Both the position numbers and the translations under genes were made by a program. From JABCYV01 sp963696025 (GTDB lineage Bacteria; Acidobacteriota; Terriglobia; Terriglobales; Acidobacteriaceae), in the NCBI GenBank assembly GCA_963696025.1, contig CAVOII010000014.1, positions 558,001-622,000 of the forward strand: 64,000 bases of DNA. The letters are read 5' to 3'. How positions within the stretch are numbered: the stretch's first letter is position 1; every line of letters starts with the position of its first letter. The notes beneath the pieces were generated by a model, which saw only the letters and a program-made list of their open reading frames with translations, was not told the DNA's origin and did no database searches. Below, piece by piece: positions 42,373-51,968 of this stretch.

Positions 42373-44046
42373 ATGAAAAAATATCTCCTGCCGACCACCG
42401 CTTTAGGATCGGCTTTGGCGTTGGTTCTGTTGGCACCGGCAATTGCGTTCTCCCAAAACCCGACCAGCGGGGCGTTGCTCACAATAACTGGAACTGCCGG
42501 CGCCGCACCCGTGAATTTGCAGATATACGACAGCTAGATTCATACCGGTGTGGTTCAAGTGCCGCCCCAAAACAGCCCTGGCAGCGCGGTGCCGTGCGGT
42601 CCCGGTGACGAGATCCCTACTGATGCGTATGTATTTGCAGGGCGGCTCGGCAACGGGCTGCGACCCCGGGGACGCCTTCGAGACAGCTCAGCAACCGGGC
42701 CATGCCACACTCGCTAACTTCGCGATTACTACCGCTTACTGCATCATTGGCGGAGGGGAAGGTGAGACCCCGTGCGCGAATGTTGGGACGGGTACCGGTT
42801 GCAACAGCAGCGTGACGCTTTGTGCCAACCCTGACACCGGATTTTTGACGGGTCAGCAATACTGGCGGCTCCACTTTCACTGGCACAATATCCCTCACTG
42901 GCACCTCTCCAATCGCGGGAGGCGGGCACTGTCCAACGAACGGTCTGGCATCTGATACTTGGACACAAGGCCTGGTTAGCGGCCAGTCGGTGACGTTAGC
43001 ATTAGGCACCTCAAGCCCGGGGAGCGCAGTCGGTTCCGACAGCAGCAATTGCGGCGGATTTAACCAGGAGCAAACGCAACAGCTAACGTACGGTGTACCG
43101 AGCACATTCCTGTTCGGAAATGACCTGTATGTGTTTACACCCCACGTCAGCTTTAACTGGCGCCGACTTCCTAAGCTTCAAACCGGTACCGGTGCCTACA
43201 GGATTTACTCAGGGCACCATACCTTTGTTCCCTTCACCCTTGGACTTTAATCCCGGTCCCATGTTTCCGAGCTTTAAGGGCATCCCGTTCGCGGACTTCA
43301 GCGCCCCGGGGAACCCCCTCACTCCCGAACTCCAGCTGGATTGTTCGGGTCCGGATTGCGGCAACATCCTTTATGCCTCCGAGGTCGGGTACGATATTGA
43401 CAATTCCAGTATTCCTAGCGGTTTAGTTGGCGGTCCCGGCTTGATAGGAGACCATAACGACGAGTGTGTGACCAGCAATTTCAACATCAACACCCTTGTC
43501 TCGTTCACATCACCCGACGTTCCTCCTCTTACAAAGGGAGGCGGCAGGGGAAATTCCTGCTTCGGAGTAACTTGGGATCCCACGCAGCCGGTGATTCCTC
43601 CCAACACAACCATTTCAACCTTCTTTGGATTTGAATTTCCGCTATCGGATACTACGGTAAACCCCATCTCCCGCGTGCCAGATCTTAAGTGGGATTCCTT
43701 CGACAGCAACGGCAAGGGGATCTCAAATCTCCAGTTGTGCGAAGCCGTCAATGCAAACGGAACTTGCGCCACAGCGGGTGTGACGGCGCCTTGGGTACAT
43801 CTGTCATTGATTCCGATTGCTAATTGTCCGGCCAACTTCACGGGGCTGGATCCCCTGCCTGGGACTTTCATCAATTGGTCCAATAAATACCAACGTAAAA
43901 CGCCCGGGGAGTACACCTTTCTTTGGAACGCAACCACGAAGTCACAACAAGGTTTGGAGGAGTGTCAAGTTAGCGTTCAGCTCCAATTTGACACGGGCAC
44001 GTATGTGAATCCGGCTACGTTCCAGTACGTATCGGAACGATATTGA
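42373..44046 (+). pseudogene. Second copy of the secreted protein, broken by a stop and three +1 shifts
   Basis: The paralogue of the intact gene at 40399. The signal peptide (TTALGSALALVLLAPAIAFS) is kept. A CAG codon has become TAG at 42535-42537, after 54 residues. Further on, one extra T in 42634-42636, one extra G in 42850-42852 and one extra C in 43140-43143 each move the frame by one; together they restore it, and the last ~300 residues read well to the normal stop. The equivalent runs in the intact copy are one base shorter or differ. It is therefore a decayed duplicate; systematic assembly error is the alternative, but the stop is a plain substitution. Confidence 0.85.
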
Positions 44047-44068
44047 CTTATGTAGCCGGGTATTAACG

Positions 44069-44103
44069 GGGTGCAGGCGGCTAGCCTGCACCCTTTCTTT
44101 TTT
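44069..44103 (+). terminator. Rho-independent terminator after the pseudogene
   Basis: GGGTGCAGGC (44069-44078), loop GGCTA, GCCTGCACCC (44084-44093), followed by TTTCTTTTTT (44094-44103). The stem is perfect, and its sequence is the same as the hairpin at 42118-42140. Confidence 0.85.
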
Positions 44104-44150
44104 CCCCGCCCAAGGCTCAGGTATGCCACGTGGGCCCAATCTGTAACAAT

Positions 44151-47100
44151 TCAGTTCTTCGGAGCTTGTGACCAGCGGGTTGAGTCCTCGTACATCGTCT
44201 TGAAGTCAGCGCGCTGCAGGATTTTATCGGCGCCCGGCTCTTTGCGCATCTCGTCCAGCAGCTGTACAGTACTGCCATAGTGTTGTTCAGCTTCGGTCTG
44301 GTTGCCCGACGCGCGGAGAGCAGAGCCCAGCAGGTAATGCGCGCGCGCGCGCAATGGCTTCAGGCCGATTTTGTCAGCCCGCAACAACACGCGCCTCAGT
44401 TCCTGCTCGGCGCGCGCGCTATCGTGGCTCCGGATCATAGCCTCCGCCATGTAAATCGCGCATTCCACCGAGATGTTCGGCAAGCCCTGCTCGTCCGCTT
44501 GCTGCATCAACTGACGAAAGTTGCTGATCGCCTGCTGCGCGGGTCCTTCCTGGATGGTGACTTTCGCGAGGTCGACCTTGGCGATAAGAATTCTTTCCGG
44601 CTCTTTGCTACGGGTTGCGGCCTGCATGGCCTGCTCGTAAAAGACGCGCGCGGCTTTTGCATCACCGCGGTAATAGGCTACGTCTCCCTGGAACCCGAGG
44701 GTCTGCGCCACGAACCCCTCGTTCTTTAGTTCGTGCGCCAGTCCGAGCGCGTCATTCAAGTAAGGGGTCGCCTCATCTCCGCGACCAGCGAGGATCAGCG
44801 CCTCGCTATAGCCGCGCAGGATTTCCGCCATCCACGTGGTTCGGTCTTTCAGACCCTGGAAGGTCTTCAGCGCTTCCTGTTCGGAATTGAGCGCGGCGCC
44901 GAACCTGCCCTGGGAATCGAATACTGTGCCCAAAGTGTAGGATTCAATAGCTGCGCCCCGAGCGTCATTCATGCTGCGCCGTAGATCCAGGGCCCGCATG
45001 TACTGCGCGATCGCCTGGTCGTACTGGCCCATCCGGAGGGAGTTCTGTCCCAGGTTGTGGACGGTATCCACGATGTCTTCCGGAACGTTGGCTTTTTCGC
45101 GCAGTTGCAGCGCCTGTTGAAAAAAAGCATTAGCATCCTCGTATTGACCCTTCTCAAAATAGACTGCTCCGATGTCGTTCAGACTGGTGGCCTGCATGCC
45201 TTCATCACCAATATCGCGCTCGATTTGCAAGGCCTCTTTATACATTTTCAACGCCTGCTCCGGATCCCCTCGGTCGTCCAGGAAGTTTGCCAAATCGATC
45301 AGAGTATCGCCGAGGCCTTGCTTATCGCCAATGTCGCGGCGAATCTGCAGGGCCTCATTGAAGCTGGCAAGTGCCGCCTTGTTGTTGCCGAGCAACGCCT
45401 GCATTTTTCCGATCTCATTCAAACTGAGTGCGATACCGCGCTTTTGTCCCAGTTGGCGCCAGATGGTAAGTTCCTCCTGGTAGTTGCGCAGTGCGTCTTC
45501 GGGCTTATTCAATCTCCAGTAAGCGACGCCAATCAGGTGCAGACTGCTGGCTTTTTGCTCCTGGTTATCGAGCTGAACTGAAAGCGTCAGCGCATGGTTC
45601 AACGGACCAAGGCTGTCCTGAGGCTTTCCACTATTAATTGCGAGGCGTCCTGCCGCGAGAGTTGCGGTGATATCGTTAGGATTGGATGCCAGAATCTTCT
45701 GGTTATACTCGCTGGCTTTCGCAAGGTCGCCAGACTTCTCGTAGAGATCAGCCAGCGCCGCCTGCACATCTGTGTTGTCCGGAGAGGCCTTGGCTAAGTT
45801 CTCATAGGCTTTAATTGCGTCCGGAAAATTCTTGGTGATTTGGGCGCGAACCGCGGCGATCAGGTACTTCTCCGCTTCAGGCAGCTTTTGGCTCAGATCC
45901 ACGGCCTTTCCGGCTGCCTGCTCGGCTTCATTGTCATAGCCTAAACTGCTATAAGTCTGCGCCAGCTTGGAAAACGCCAACGCGAAGATCGGGTCTGCTT
46001 TGGTCGCCGACTCGAACTGCTTCCGCGCTTCAAGATTTTTCCCTTCACGCTGCAATCCGATGCCCTGGTTATAGTCACGGAGGGCGTCAACCGAGGTTGA
46101 TGTCGGCTGGAAGGAACTCGATTTCAGCTCCTTAATTACGTTCTCAGGCAGCGCAAGCTTCTGCCGAATTGAATCGGCGAGGCGATCGATCGCGCCTGGA
46201 ATGTCCTTCTCGCTAGGAATGTCGATCTTCAGAGCAATGGTGCGGTCATTTTTAATGTCCTGCAGATTGGCATCAACGCGAATCTGGTCGCCGAACTTGG
46301 CATACTGGCCCCAAACCACGCGATCAGCACTGCTGAAATCAGCCACGCGCCGAATTGTCGGCGGATCGAGCACAGTGGCAGAGGATATGCGCAGGTCAGT
46401 GAATATGCGATACAGACGGTCAGGGCTGACAGTTCGCAACTGCGAGGACTGCCCCACATCGGTACTCAGCATTTCTGCCATGCTCGAACCCAGCCAGTCA
46501 AGGCTCGGGTCGCCCGAAGCGTTGCGAAAAGGAAGAATAGCCAGCGACGCAACCGGGCCTTGGACCGCGGTTTTAGCGCCCTGTGAAGGAATCTTGCCGC
46601 GCAGCAGCCATCCGCCCAACCCAAAAACAGCCACGATTGCGCCTGCGGCGATCCACTTCCACGGGAGCGCCTTTTTCGGCACTTCGGGAACTGGAAGGGA
46701 GACTGTTGAGGCCAGAACTGGACGGTCGCCTCGCCAGGCATCCAGATCGTCCAGGATCTCCTGCGCGTTCCCATAGCGCGCGTTCACATCGCGCTCCAGA
46801 CATTTGCCGACGATGTCGCTCAAGCCTTTCGGGATTGTGGGGTCGAGTTCGACAGCGGGGATGGCGCGCTCCTGATTGCGCTTGAGCAGGCTGGCCAGTG
46901 CGGTGTCCGCCTTATATGGCGTTTTGCCGGTCAGCAACTCAAAGAAAATCAGCCCCAGCGCGAAAATGTCAGACCTTTGGTCAAGCTCGCTACCCATGGC
47001 CTGTTCCGGCGACATATACTCCATGGTGCCGACCAAGGCGCCGGTCTGGGTCATACCTTCTGAGTCCACAGAGCGCGCCAGCCCGAAATCCATCACCAGG

Positions 47101-47840
47101 ATGCGCGCGTGTTTGTCCTGCATGATGTTTTGCGGCTTCAGGTCGCGATGGATCACTCCGACCGTGTGAGCTGCATGCAGGGCAAAGCACACCTGCCGTA
47201 TGAGGTCTACGGCTTCCGTAGGCGCCAACTTGCCGTGGTCGAGAAGGAGACGGCGCAGGTCTACCCCCTCGATGAATTCCATGGTGATGAACTTGACGCC
47301 GTCGGCCTCTGAGAAGTCGTAAATGCGAATTACGTTCTTGTGCGTTACCTGGTGAGCCAGCAGAAGTTCCTGCTTGAAGCGGGCCAGGATGGCCGGGCTG
47401 GAAGCCAATTCCGGGCGAATCAGCTTCAGGGCTATGAAGCGGTCCAGTTCCCGGTCTCTGGCTTTGTACACCGCGCCCATTCCGCCTTCGCCAAGCAATT
47501 GCAGAATCTCGTAACGTCCTCCGAGCACGTCACCCGGTTGCAACACAGCCGCACTGACAAAAAGACCTGAGGCCTGACGCGGAGGCGGCGTCGGCGGGAT
47601 GAGTCCGCCGACGATGGTAGCGTCGATATCCGCAGTAGCGTCGACATCCACCAAAGTGGCATCGGGATCGGGAGATCTGGGAGCCGGAGATCTGGGAAGA
47701 GGATCCCCCATGGTGGCACCCTCTGGGAGTGGCGGATTATTGCTGGCGGAACTCTCGCCTTTTACCGGAGCTCGCAGACCCGGAGAACCGGCTTCATTGG
47801 CGGCATCGCGCCGAAATGGCCGAGACTTAGGGTCTTCCAT
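44151..47840 (-). CDS. Ser/Thr protein kinase with TolB-like and TPR extracytoplasmic region
   Basis: A 1229-residue membrane kinase. Residues 1-100 are a Pro-rich head with three DAT motifs (DATLV, DATAD, DATIV). The kinase domain runs ~110-370: GEGGMGAVYKA, the Lys in IALKLIRPE, VIHRDLKPQNIM, MDFGLARS and GTMEYMSPEQAMG are intact, so it should be active. One membrane segment follows near 400-420 (WKWIAAGAIVAVFGLGGWLL). Beyond it come a TolB-N-like domain (LAILPFRNASGDPSLDWLGS) and about 14 or more TPR units to the end. The likely role is sensing or assembly outside the membrane, with signalling inside. The targets are unknown. It is divergent from the GH9 gene. Confidence 0.92.
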   Translation of the reverse strand: MEDPKSRPFRRDAANEAGSPGLRAPVKGESSASNNPPLPEGATMGDPLPRSPAPRSPDPDATLVDVDATADIDATIVGGLIPPTPPPRQASGLFVSAAVLQPGDVLGGRYEILQLLGEGGMGAVYKARDRELDRFIALKLIRPELASSPAILARFKQELLLAHQVTHKNVIRIYDFSEADGVKFITMEFIEGVDLRRLLLDHGKLAPTEAVDLIRQVCFALHAAHTVGVIHRDLKPQNIMQDKHARILVMDFGLARSVDSEGMTQTGALVGTMEYMSPEQAMGSELDQRSDIFALGLIFFELLTGKTPYKADTALASLLKRNQERAIPAVELDPTIPKGLSDIVGKCLERDVNARYGNAQEILDDLDAWRGDRPVLASTVSLPVPEVPKKALPWKWIAAGAIVAVFGLGGWLLRGKIPSQGAKTAVQGPVASLAILPFRNASGDPSLDWLGSSMAEMLSTDVGQSSQLRTVSPDRLYRIFTDLRISSATVLDPPTIRRVADFSSADRVVWGQYAKFGDQIRVDANLQDIKNDRTIALKIDIPSEKDIPGAIDRLADSIRQKLALPENVIKELKSSSFQPTSTSVDALRDYNQGIGLQREGKNLEARKQFESATKADPIFALAFSKLAQTYSSLGYDNEAEQAAGKAVDLSQKLPEAEKYLIAAVRAQITKNFPDAIKAYENLAKASPDNTDVQAALADLYEKSGDLAKASEYNQKILASNPNDITATLAAGRLAINSGKPQDSLGPLNHALTLSVQLDNQEQKASSLHLIGVAYWRLNKPEDALRNYQEELTIWRQLGQKRGIALSLNEIGKMQALLGNNKAALASFNEALQIRRDIGDKQGLGDTLIDLANFLDDRGDPEQALKMYKEALQIERDIGDEGMQATSLNDIGAVYFEKGQYEDANAFFQQALQLREKANVPEDIVDTVHNLGQNSLRMGQYDQAIAQYMRALDLRRSMNDARGAAIESYTLGTVFDSQGRFGAALNSEQEALKTFQGLKDRTTWMAEILRGYSEALILAGRGDEATPYLNDALGLAHELKNEGFVAQTLGFQGDVAYYRGDAKAARVFYEQAMQAATRSKEPERILIAKVDLAKVTIQEGPAQQAISNFRQLMQQADEQGLPNISVECAIYMAEAMIRSHDSARAEQELRRVLLRADKIGLKPLRARAHYLLGSALRASGNQTEAEQHYGSTVQLLDEMRKEPGADKILQRADFKTMYEDSTRWSQAPKN

Positions 47841-48272
47841 CGGATCACCCGAATACCGGACAAATTGCCAAAAAGAGGCGCATTGTTACCGGAGCACACC
47901 TCTCCCGCTACGCGGAAAGTATATACTGACGCCGCCAAGCCAGCGTGTCCTCTTATGGTGACGGGTAACAAAACCAAAGTCACCGATGGCACCGATGTTC
48001 TCACCTTGAAGGAAGGTTTTGAGTTTCTCTGAATACCTCCAACCAGCGGAGGTGATCGCGCAAAGAGTTCCCTGATTCTCGATTCGAGCACACGCAGAAA
48101 TTCGAAAAAATGTTGCGCGGTCGAACGGCTACTTGAATGAGTGTTCGCGGCTTTCAGCTTGACAACGCAAAACGATTTGGATCAATATTCACACGTTTTA
48201 ATAAACGGTTTCGTCAATCGTTATGGGATTACCCTTAGGAAGCTGATGGCGCTTAACCTACCAGGAGCAGTT
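47841..48272. other. Intergenic region between the kinase and the GH9 gene
   Basis: About 430 bases with no convincing gene. A perfect -35 box TTGACA at 48159-48164 faces the GH9 gene, with only a weak -10 candidate (TCAATAT, from 48182). Reading frames open upstream of 48273 in frame with the GH9 protein, but they lack a ribosome site and are treated as leader. Confidence 0.4.
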
Positions 48273-50231
48273 ATGGGCCAAGTAATCAGTGGGATCGATT
48301 CTCCTCGCAATCATTTGCATTTCACAGCAATCAGTGCGGTGGTGCTGCTTGTTGCTACATCCGCCTGGGCGGCAAATGCTTACGTGCGGGTGAACCAGCT
48401 CGGGTACGAATTGGGCGTCCCCAGTCGCGCCTACCTCATGACTCCAGCGCCGGAAAGCAGTGCAACTTTTAGCGTAGTGAATTCGAGTGGAATAACCGTC
48501 TTTTCTGCTCCGGTCGGTCCCCGGCGCGGTGCCTGGGGGCGTTTCACCGTATACGCGCTAGATTTTACGATTGCGGGGACCGGGCAGTACACGATCATCG
48601 TGCATGGAAGAACGCCAGTGACCTCCGCGACCTTTCCCGCGGATACAGCGAAGGCGCTCTACTCGCAAGGCATCCGAAACGCGCTCAACTTTTATCAGAA
48701 CGAACGGGACGGCGCCGACTTCATTCCAACACCGCTACGCAGCGCTCCCGGACATCTGAATGACAAGCATGCCACCGTCTTCAAATCGCCGGAATTCGAT
48801 AATAATGATCTCATCCTCGGAGATCTGGAGCCAACGGGAGAGGTGATCGATGCATCCGGCGGCTGGTGGGACGCCGGCGACTACTTAAAATTTGTCGAAA
48901 CCCATAGCTACGCCATTGCACTGATGCTCATCGGAATCCGCGACTTCCCCGAACAAATGGGCGATAGAGCTGGCGCCTCGAACTTCACACACGAGGCGAA
49001 GTTCGGCCTCAACTTCCTGCGGAAGATGTGGGACGATGACACCAAGACTCTTTACTACCAGGTTGGAATAGGGACCGACTTCAAAGATAATCCTAATCTG
49101 TTAAGTGACCATGATCTCTGGCGATTGCCGCAAGTTGACGACACACTCGGCGGAACCGACCCCACGCTGATATACGTACGTCACCGGCCGGTATTTGCCG
49201 CCGGACCTCCGGGATCGAAGATCAGCCCAAATCTGGCGGGGCGCCTCGCCGCCGACTTCGCCGGATGCTCACAAGTTTTCCGCAAGTCTCAACCCACGTT
49301 CGCCGACGAATGTCTGGTGGCCGCTGAGCACATCTTCGACCTGGCAGACACTTCTCCCGGCGGCAACTTGATCACGACGGCGCCTTTTGATTTTTACGGA
49401 GAAAGCGAATGGCGCGATGACATGGAACTGGGCGGCGCCGAGTTGTATTTTGCGCTGGCTGCCGCCGACGGACCCCTGCCTTCGACCCTTCCGCACTCCG
49501 ACCCAATGTTTTACTTGCGAGCTGCGGCCCATTGGGCCCACGCTTACATTACCGGCCCCAACGACGCCAGTGACACGCTGAATCTCTACGATGTGAGTGG
49601 GCTGGCACATTTTGAGCTCTATCGCGCCGTGGCTGATGCGGGCTATCCGGCCGATCTGGAAGCGACGCCCTTTGACCTACTCCACGATCTCCGAAAAGAG
49701 TTGGAGAACGCGGGTGCTCTAGCCAACTCTGATCCCTTTGATTTCGGATATCCGTGGGGTGTGTATGACACCGCAACCCATGGCGCAGGACTCTCCGTGG
49801 AAGCGCGCGAATATGCTCTCCTGACCGGTTCCAACAACTTCGAGGACTATTCTCGCCGATGGGCGGCGAACATCCTCGGCGCCAACCCATGGGGTAGTTC
49901 CTTCATCGTGGGCGATGGCGCGATTTTCCCCGACTGCATGCAGCATCAGGTGACAAATATCGTCGGTTCGCTCAACGGCGAGCCTCCGATTTTGGCGGGC
50001 GCGCTGGTGGAGGGTCCGAATTCATTCGCCGCCACGGGATTCCTCACTGGCATGCGAAAATGTCCGCCTAACGGCGTCGACGTCTACAAGAAATTTGACG
50101 CCGATGGAGCTTTGTTCGAAGACAACCAGCAGTCTTATAGTACGGTCGAGCCGGCCATCGATCTGACTGCGCCGTCATTCCTGATGTTCGCATGGCGCAT
50201 TGCGGGCGCGCCTGCAACACTGCTTCCGTAG
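48273..50231 (+). CDS. Secreted glycoside hydrolase family 9 (endoglucanase-like)
   Basis: A 652-residue inverting beta-glucanase. AGGAG five bases before the ATG at 48273 decides the start, which gives a clean signal peptide (FTAISAVVLLVATSAWA). Residues ~37-125 are the CelD-type N-terminal Ig-like module (AYVRVNQLGYELGVPSRAYL). The catalytic (alpha/alpha)6 barrel follows; GGWWDAGDYLKF holds the base aspartates (Asp200 and Asp203), and the C-terminal VEPAIDLTAP holds the expected acid Glu. No carbohydrate-binding module or anchor is seen. Cellulose or a similar beta-1,4-glucan is the usual substrate; some family members cleave glucosamine oligomers. Confidence 0.92.
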   Translation: MGQVISGIDSPRNHLHFTAISAVVLLVATSAWAANAYVRVNQLGYELGVPSRAYLMTPAPESSATFSVVNSSGITVFSAPVGPRRGAWGRFTVYALDFTIAGTGQYTIIVHGRTPVTSATFPADTAKALYSQGIRNALNFYQNERDGADFIPTPLRSAPGHLNDKHATVFKSPEFDNNDLILGDLEPTGEVIDASGGWWDAGDYLKFVETHSYAIALMLIGIRDFPEQMGDRAGASNFTHEAKFGLNFLRKMWDDDTKTLYYQVGIGTDFKDNPNLLSDHDLWRLPQVDDTLGGTDPTLIYVRHRPVFAAGPPGSKISPNLAGRLAADFAGCSQVFRKSQPTFADECLVAAEHIFDLADTSPGGNLITTAPFDFYGESEWRDDMELGGAELYFALAAADGPLPSTLPHSDPMFYLRAAAHWAHAYITGPNDASDTLNLYDVSGLAHFELYRAVADAGYPADLEATPFDLLHDLRKELENAGALANSDPFDFGYPWGVYDTATHGAGLSVEAREYALLTGSNNFEDYSRRWAANILGANPWGSSFIVGDGAIFPDCMQHQVTNIVGSLNGEPPILAGALVEGPNSFAATGFLTGMRKCPPNGVDVYKKFDADGALFEDNQQSYSTVEPAIDLTAPSFLMFAWRIAGAPATLLP

Positions 50232-50403
50232 AACACTCGTTCCCCGGTGAACAGACCAGACCTCCGATTTCCAGCCTAGTCCTCTCTGGGTAGCGCGCAG
50301 CACTCGGGCGAGGCATCCACCTTGTAAGTAATGTAGGAAGCCGGATACGCAGCCTCGGCAAATCGCCTTTCGCAGATCAGTCCTTGCGAGCGCAAGGGAA
50401 ACC

Positions 50404-51897
50404 TCAGAGTGGACCGACCAGGCGTTGATGTGATTGCGGAGCTGGTTCCGCACGACTTGCGGGTCCATTGTCACGGGTTCCTAGTCCGACCATCATCGAC
50501 ATGTCCTTGGGATACACCACGTCGCGCCCGCGCGCCAGGAAATGAGTGTAGACCGACATCGCTGCGCCATAGAAGCCAAGCCCAGAAGTGACAACCCGAG
50601 AATGCGCAAACACGCCGATAAGGGTGCCCACGAAACGAAATCCGGAGGCGCCGTTGGCGGCTCCCGCGCCCGGGTCTGCTCCGCTATGGATGGGCTTGTC
50701 GTGGTCGCCGCCCGGTGTTGACGCGGTGGCGAGTGCCACCGCAATTCCGGTGGTCAGATATCGAGTCCGAGGCGTGGTCACCTGCGCCCCGCCTTCGGAA
50801 TCCAAGCTCAAATGTTCACCTTTCGCTACTTCGACCCCCTCGAGACTCGCCTCCACCTTTTCCTCAATGCCGCTAGGAGGAACGACTTGGCGAAACACGA
50901 TTCGAAGCTGACCGTTCCGACCTAACCTTCGTGCGGGTCGTACCTGAACAACCGAACCTTTTATGCGGCTGCCCTGCGGAAGAACCAGGTTTTCTGATGC
51001 GAATAAAGGCTGGCTGATCACCGCCTCGACCGGGCTACCCTTCTTGCTGGAAGCTGAGTTCAAGGGGGTGACGAGTAGTGCATGCACCACGCTCCCAGAG
51101 GGAGGCAGTGTGCCAACAGCGGTTAGGGCTTCGGGTTTCAATGCTTCTGTACCAAAATCAAGAGGCCGCTGCAGGTCCGCGTTGAAGCTGGTCCCAGCAT
51201 CCATATATTGGGGATGATAGGGAAGCTGGGCCACGGCGAATCTTTCCAGCTTGTGCTTTTTCCCGGGCTCATCGATCTGCTTTTTTACGTTCTCCCACTC
51301 TCTCTTGATTTCCTGACGAACTTCGCTCACCTTCCGCGATGCCAGCTTCTTGCCTTCTTCCGTCTTTCCGCCGTGATCCTTGGTGTTCGCTGGCACAAAC
51401 TGCAAAACCCCGCCTGACCCAGGCGAGACAATGGTTTGCAGGGGAAGGTGCCGGCCATCGGCCAGCACCAATTCGTTAAAGTTGATACGAACTTCGTGCT
51501 GGGGAGAGAAGTTCGCGTTCATGGCCGCGATGGTTCGCTCACTTTTAGAAATGCCGTGGATCTCCGCAATCGTGCCATTGACTTCACTGCCGGCCGGTAC
51601 CACCAGCTTATCGAAGCTGTATAACGGCTCCACAACTTTTCCATGGACCGGTTGACCAACACGTTTGACGCGCACTTCTTCGTTCAGCGCCACTTTGAGG
51701 GGCGTACCAGCTGGCAGGCTTAATGGAATCGACGTAGCTGCCGGCTTGGCAGGAGTTGATTCAGGCGAGGGGTGGGTTGGTTGTGCTGGCCGGCGACTCA
51801 GAACTTGGCCACCGGACAAATCCGTCCCCATGGAAGTCAGGAAGATCGCCCAAAGCAGGTACCGCGCCGGCTTTCCTTTCGGGATCTTGCACGACAT
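50404..51897 (-). CDS. Exported protein with two TrbI/VirB10-like beta modules, function unknown
   Basis: A 497-residue protein with an N-terminal hydrophobic signal (ARYLLWAIFLTSMG). Two similar modules are visible. The first (about 60-160) has LPAGTPLKVALNEEVRVKRV and LVVPAGSEVNGTIAEIHG. The second (about 265-370) has VTPLNSASSKKGSPVEAVIS and LVLPQGSRIKGSVVQVRPAR. The pattern 'keep-away value, load, expensive-to-cross barrel strand' resembles the beta-barrel of VirB10/TrbI conjugation proteins, but no other transfer gene is near. A Lys/Glu-rich helix (EEGKKLASRKVSEVRQEIKR) joins the modules. The function is not known. Confidence 0.55.
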   Translation of the reverse strand: MSCKIPKGKPARYLLWAIFLTSMGTDLSGGQVLSRRPAQPTHPSPESTPAKPAATSIPLSLPAGTPLKVALNEEVRVKRVGQPVHGKVVEPLYSFDKLVVPAGSEVNGTIAEIHGISKSERTIAAMNANFSPQHEVRINFNELVLADGRHLPLQTIVSPGSGGVLQFVPANTKDHGGKTEEGKKLASRKVSEVRQEIKREWENVKKQIDEPGKKHKLERFAVAQLPYHPQYMDAGTSFNADLQRPLDFGTEALKPEALTAVGTLPPSGSVVHALLVTPLNSASSKKGSPVEAVISQPLFASENLVLPQGSRIKGSVVQVRPARRLGRNGQLRIVFRQVVPPSGIEEKVEASLEGVEVAKGEHLSLDSEGGAQVTTPRTRYLTTGIAVALATASTPGGDHDKPIHSGADPGAGAANGASGFRFVGTLIGVFAHSRVVTSGLGFYGAAMSVYTHFLARGRDVVYPKDMSMMVGLGTRDNGPASRAEPAPQSHQRLVGPL

Positions 51898-51968
51898 GGC
51901 GAAACGCCCAGTCGCACAATTCTACTCGGAGGGTCTAAGAGCCGCCAGCGTTGTCTTCAGAAAAAATT

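Larger units (their letters stand above)
40168..44093. repeat. Tandem duplication of promoter, leader, gene and 3' hairpin
   Basis: Unit 1 runs from the promoter at 40168 to the hairpin ending at 42140; unit 2 runs from the promoter at 42143 to the hairpin ending at 44093. Shared blocks include the spacer TCGTG...TTGTGAAGGG, the leader block CGAGCCTTCCGA, AATCCCAGG, the signal-peptide region and long parts of the C-terminal half (for example ATTTCAACCTTCTTTGGATT). The duplication includes regulatory DNA, so both were probably expressed alike at first. Confidence 0.8.

Noticed and set aside
44339..44352. (GC)7 dinucleotide run inside the kinase gene as a possible phase-variable tract
   Set aside because: Near the gene's 3' end, encodes plain Arg-Ala repeats in a TPR region, and runs of this length arise by chance in GC-rich genes.
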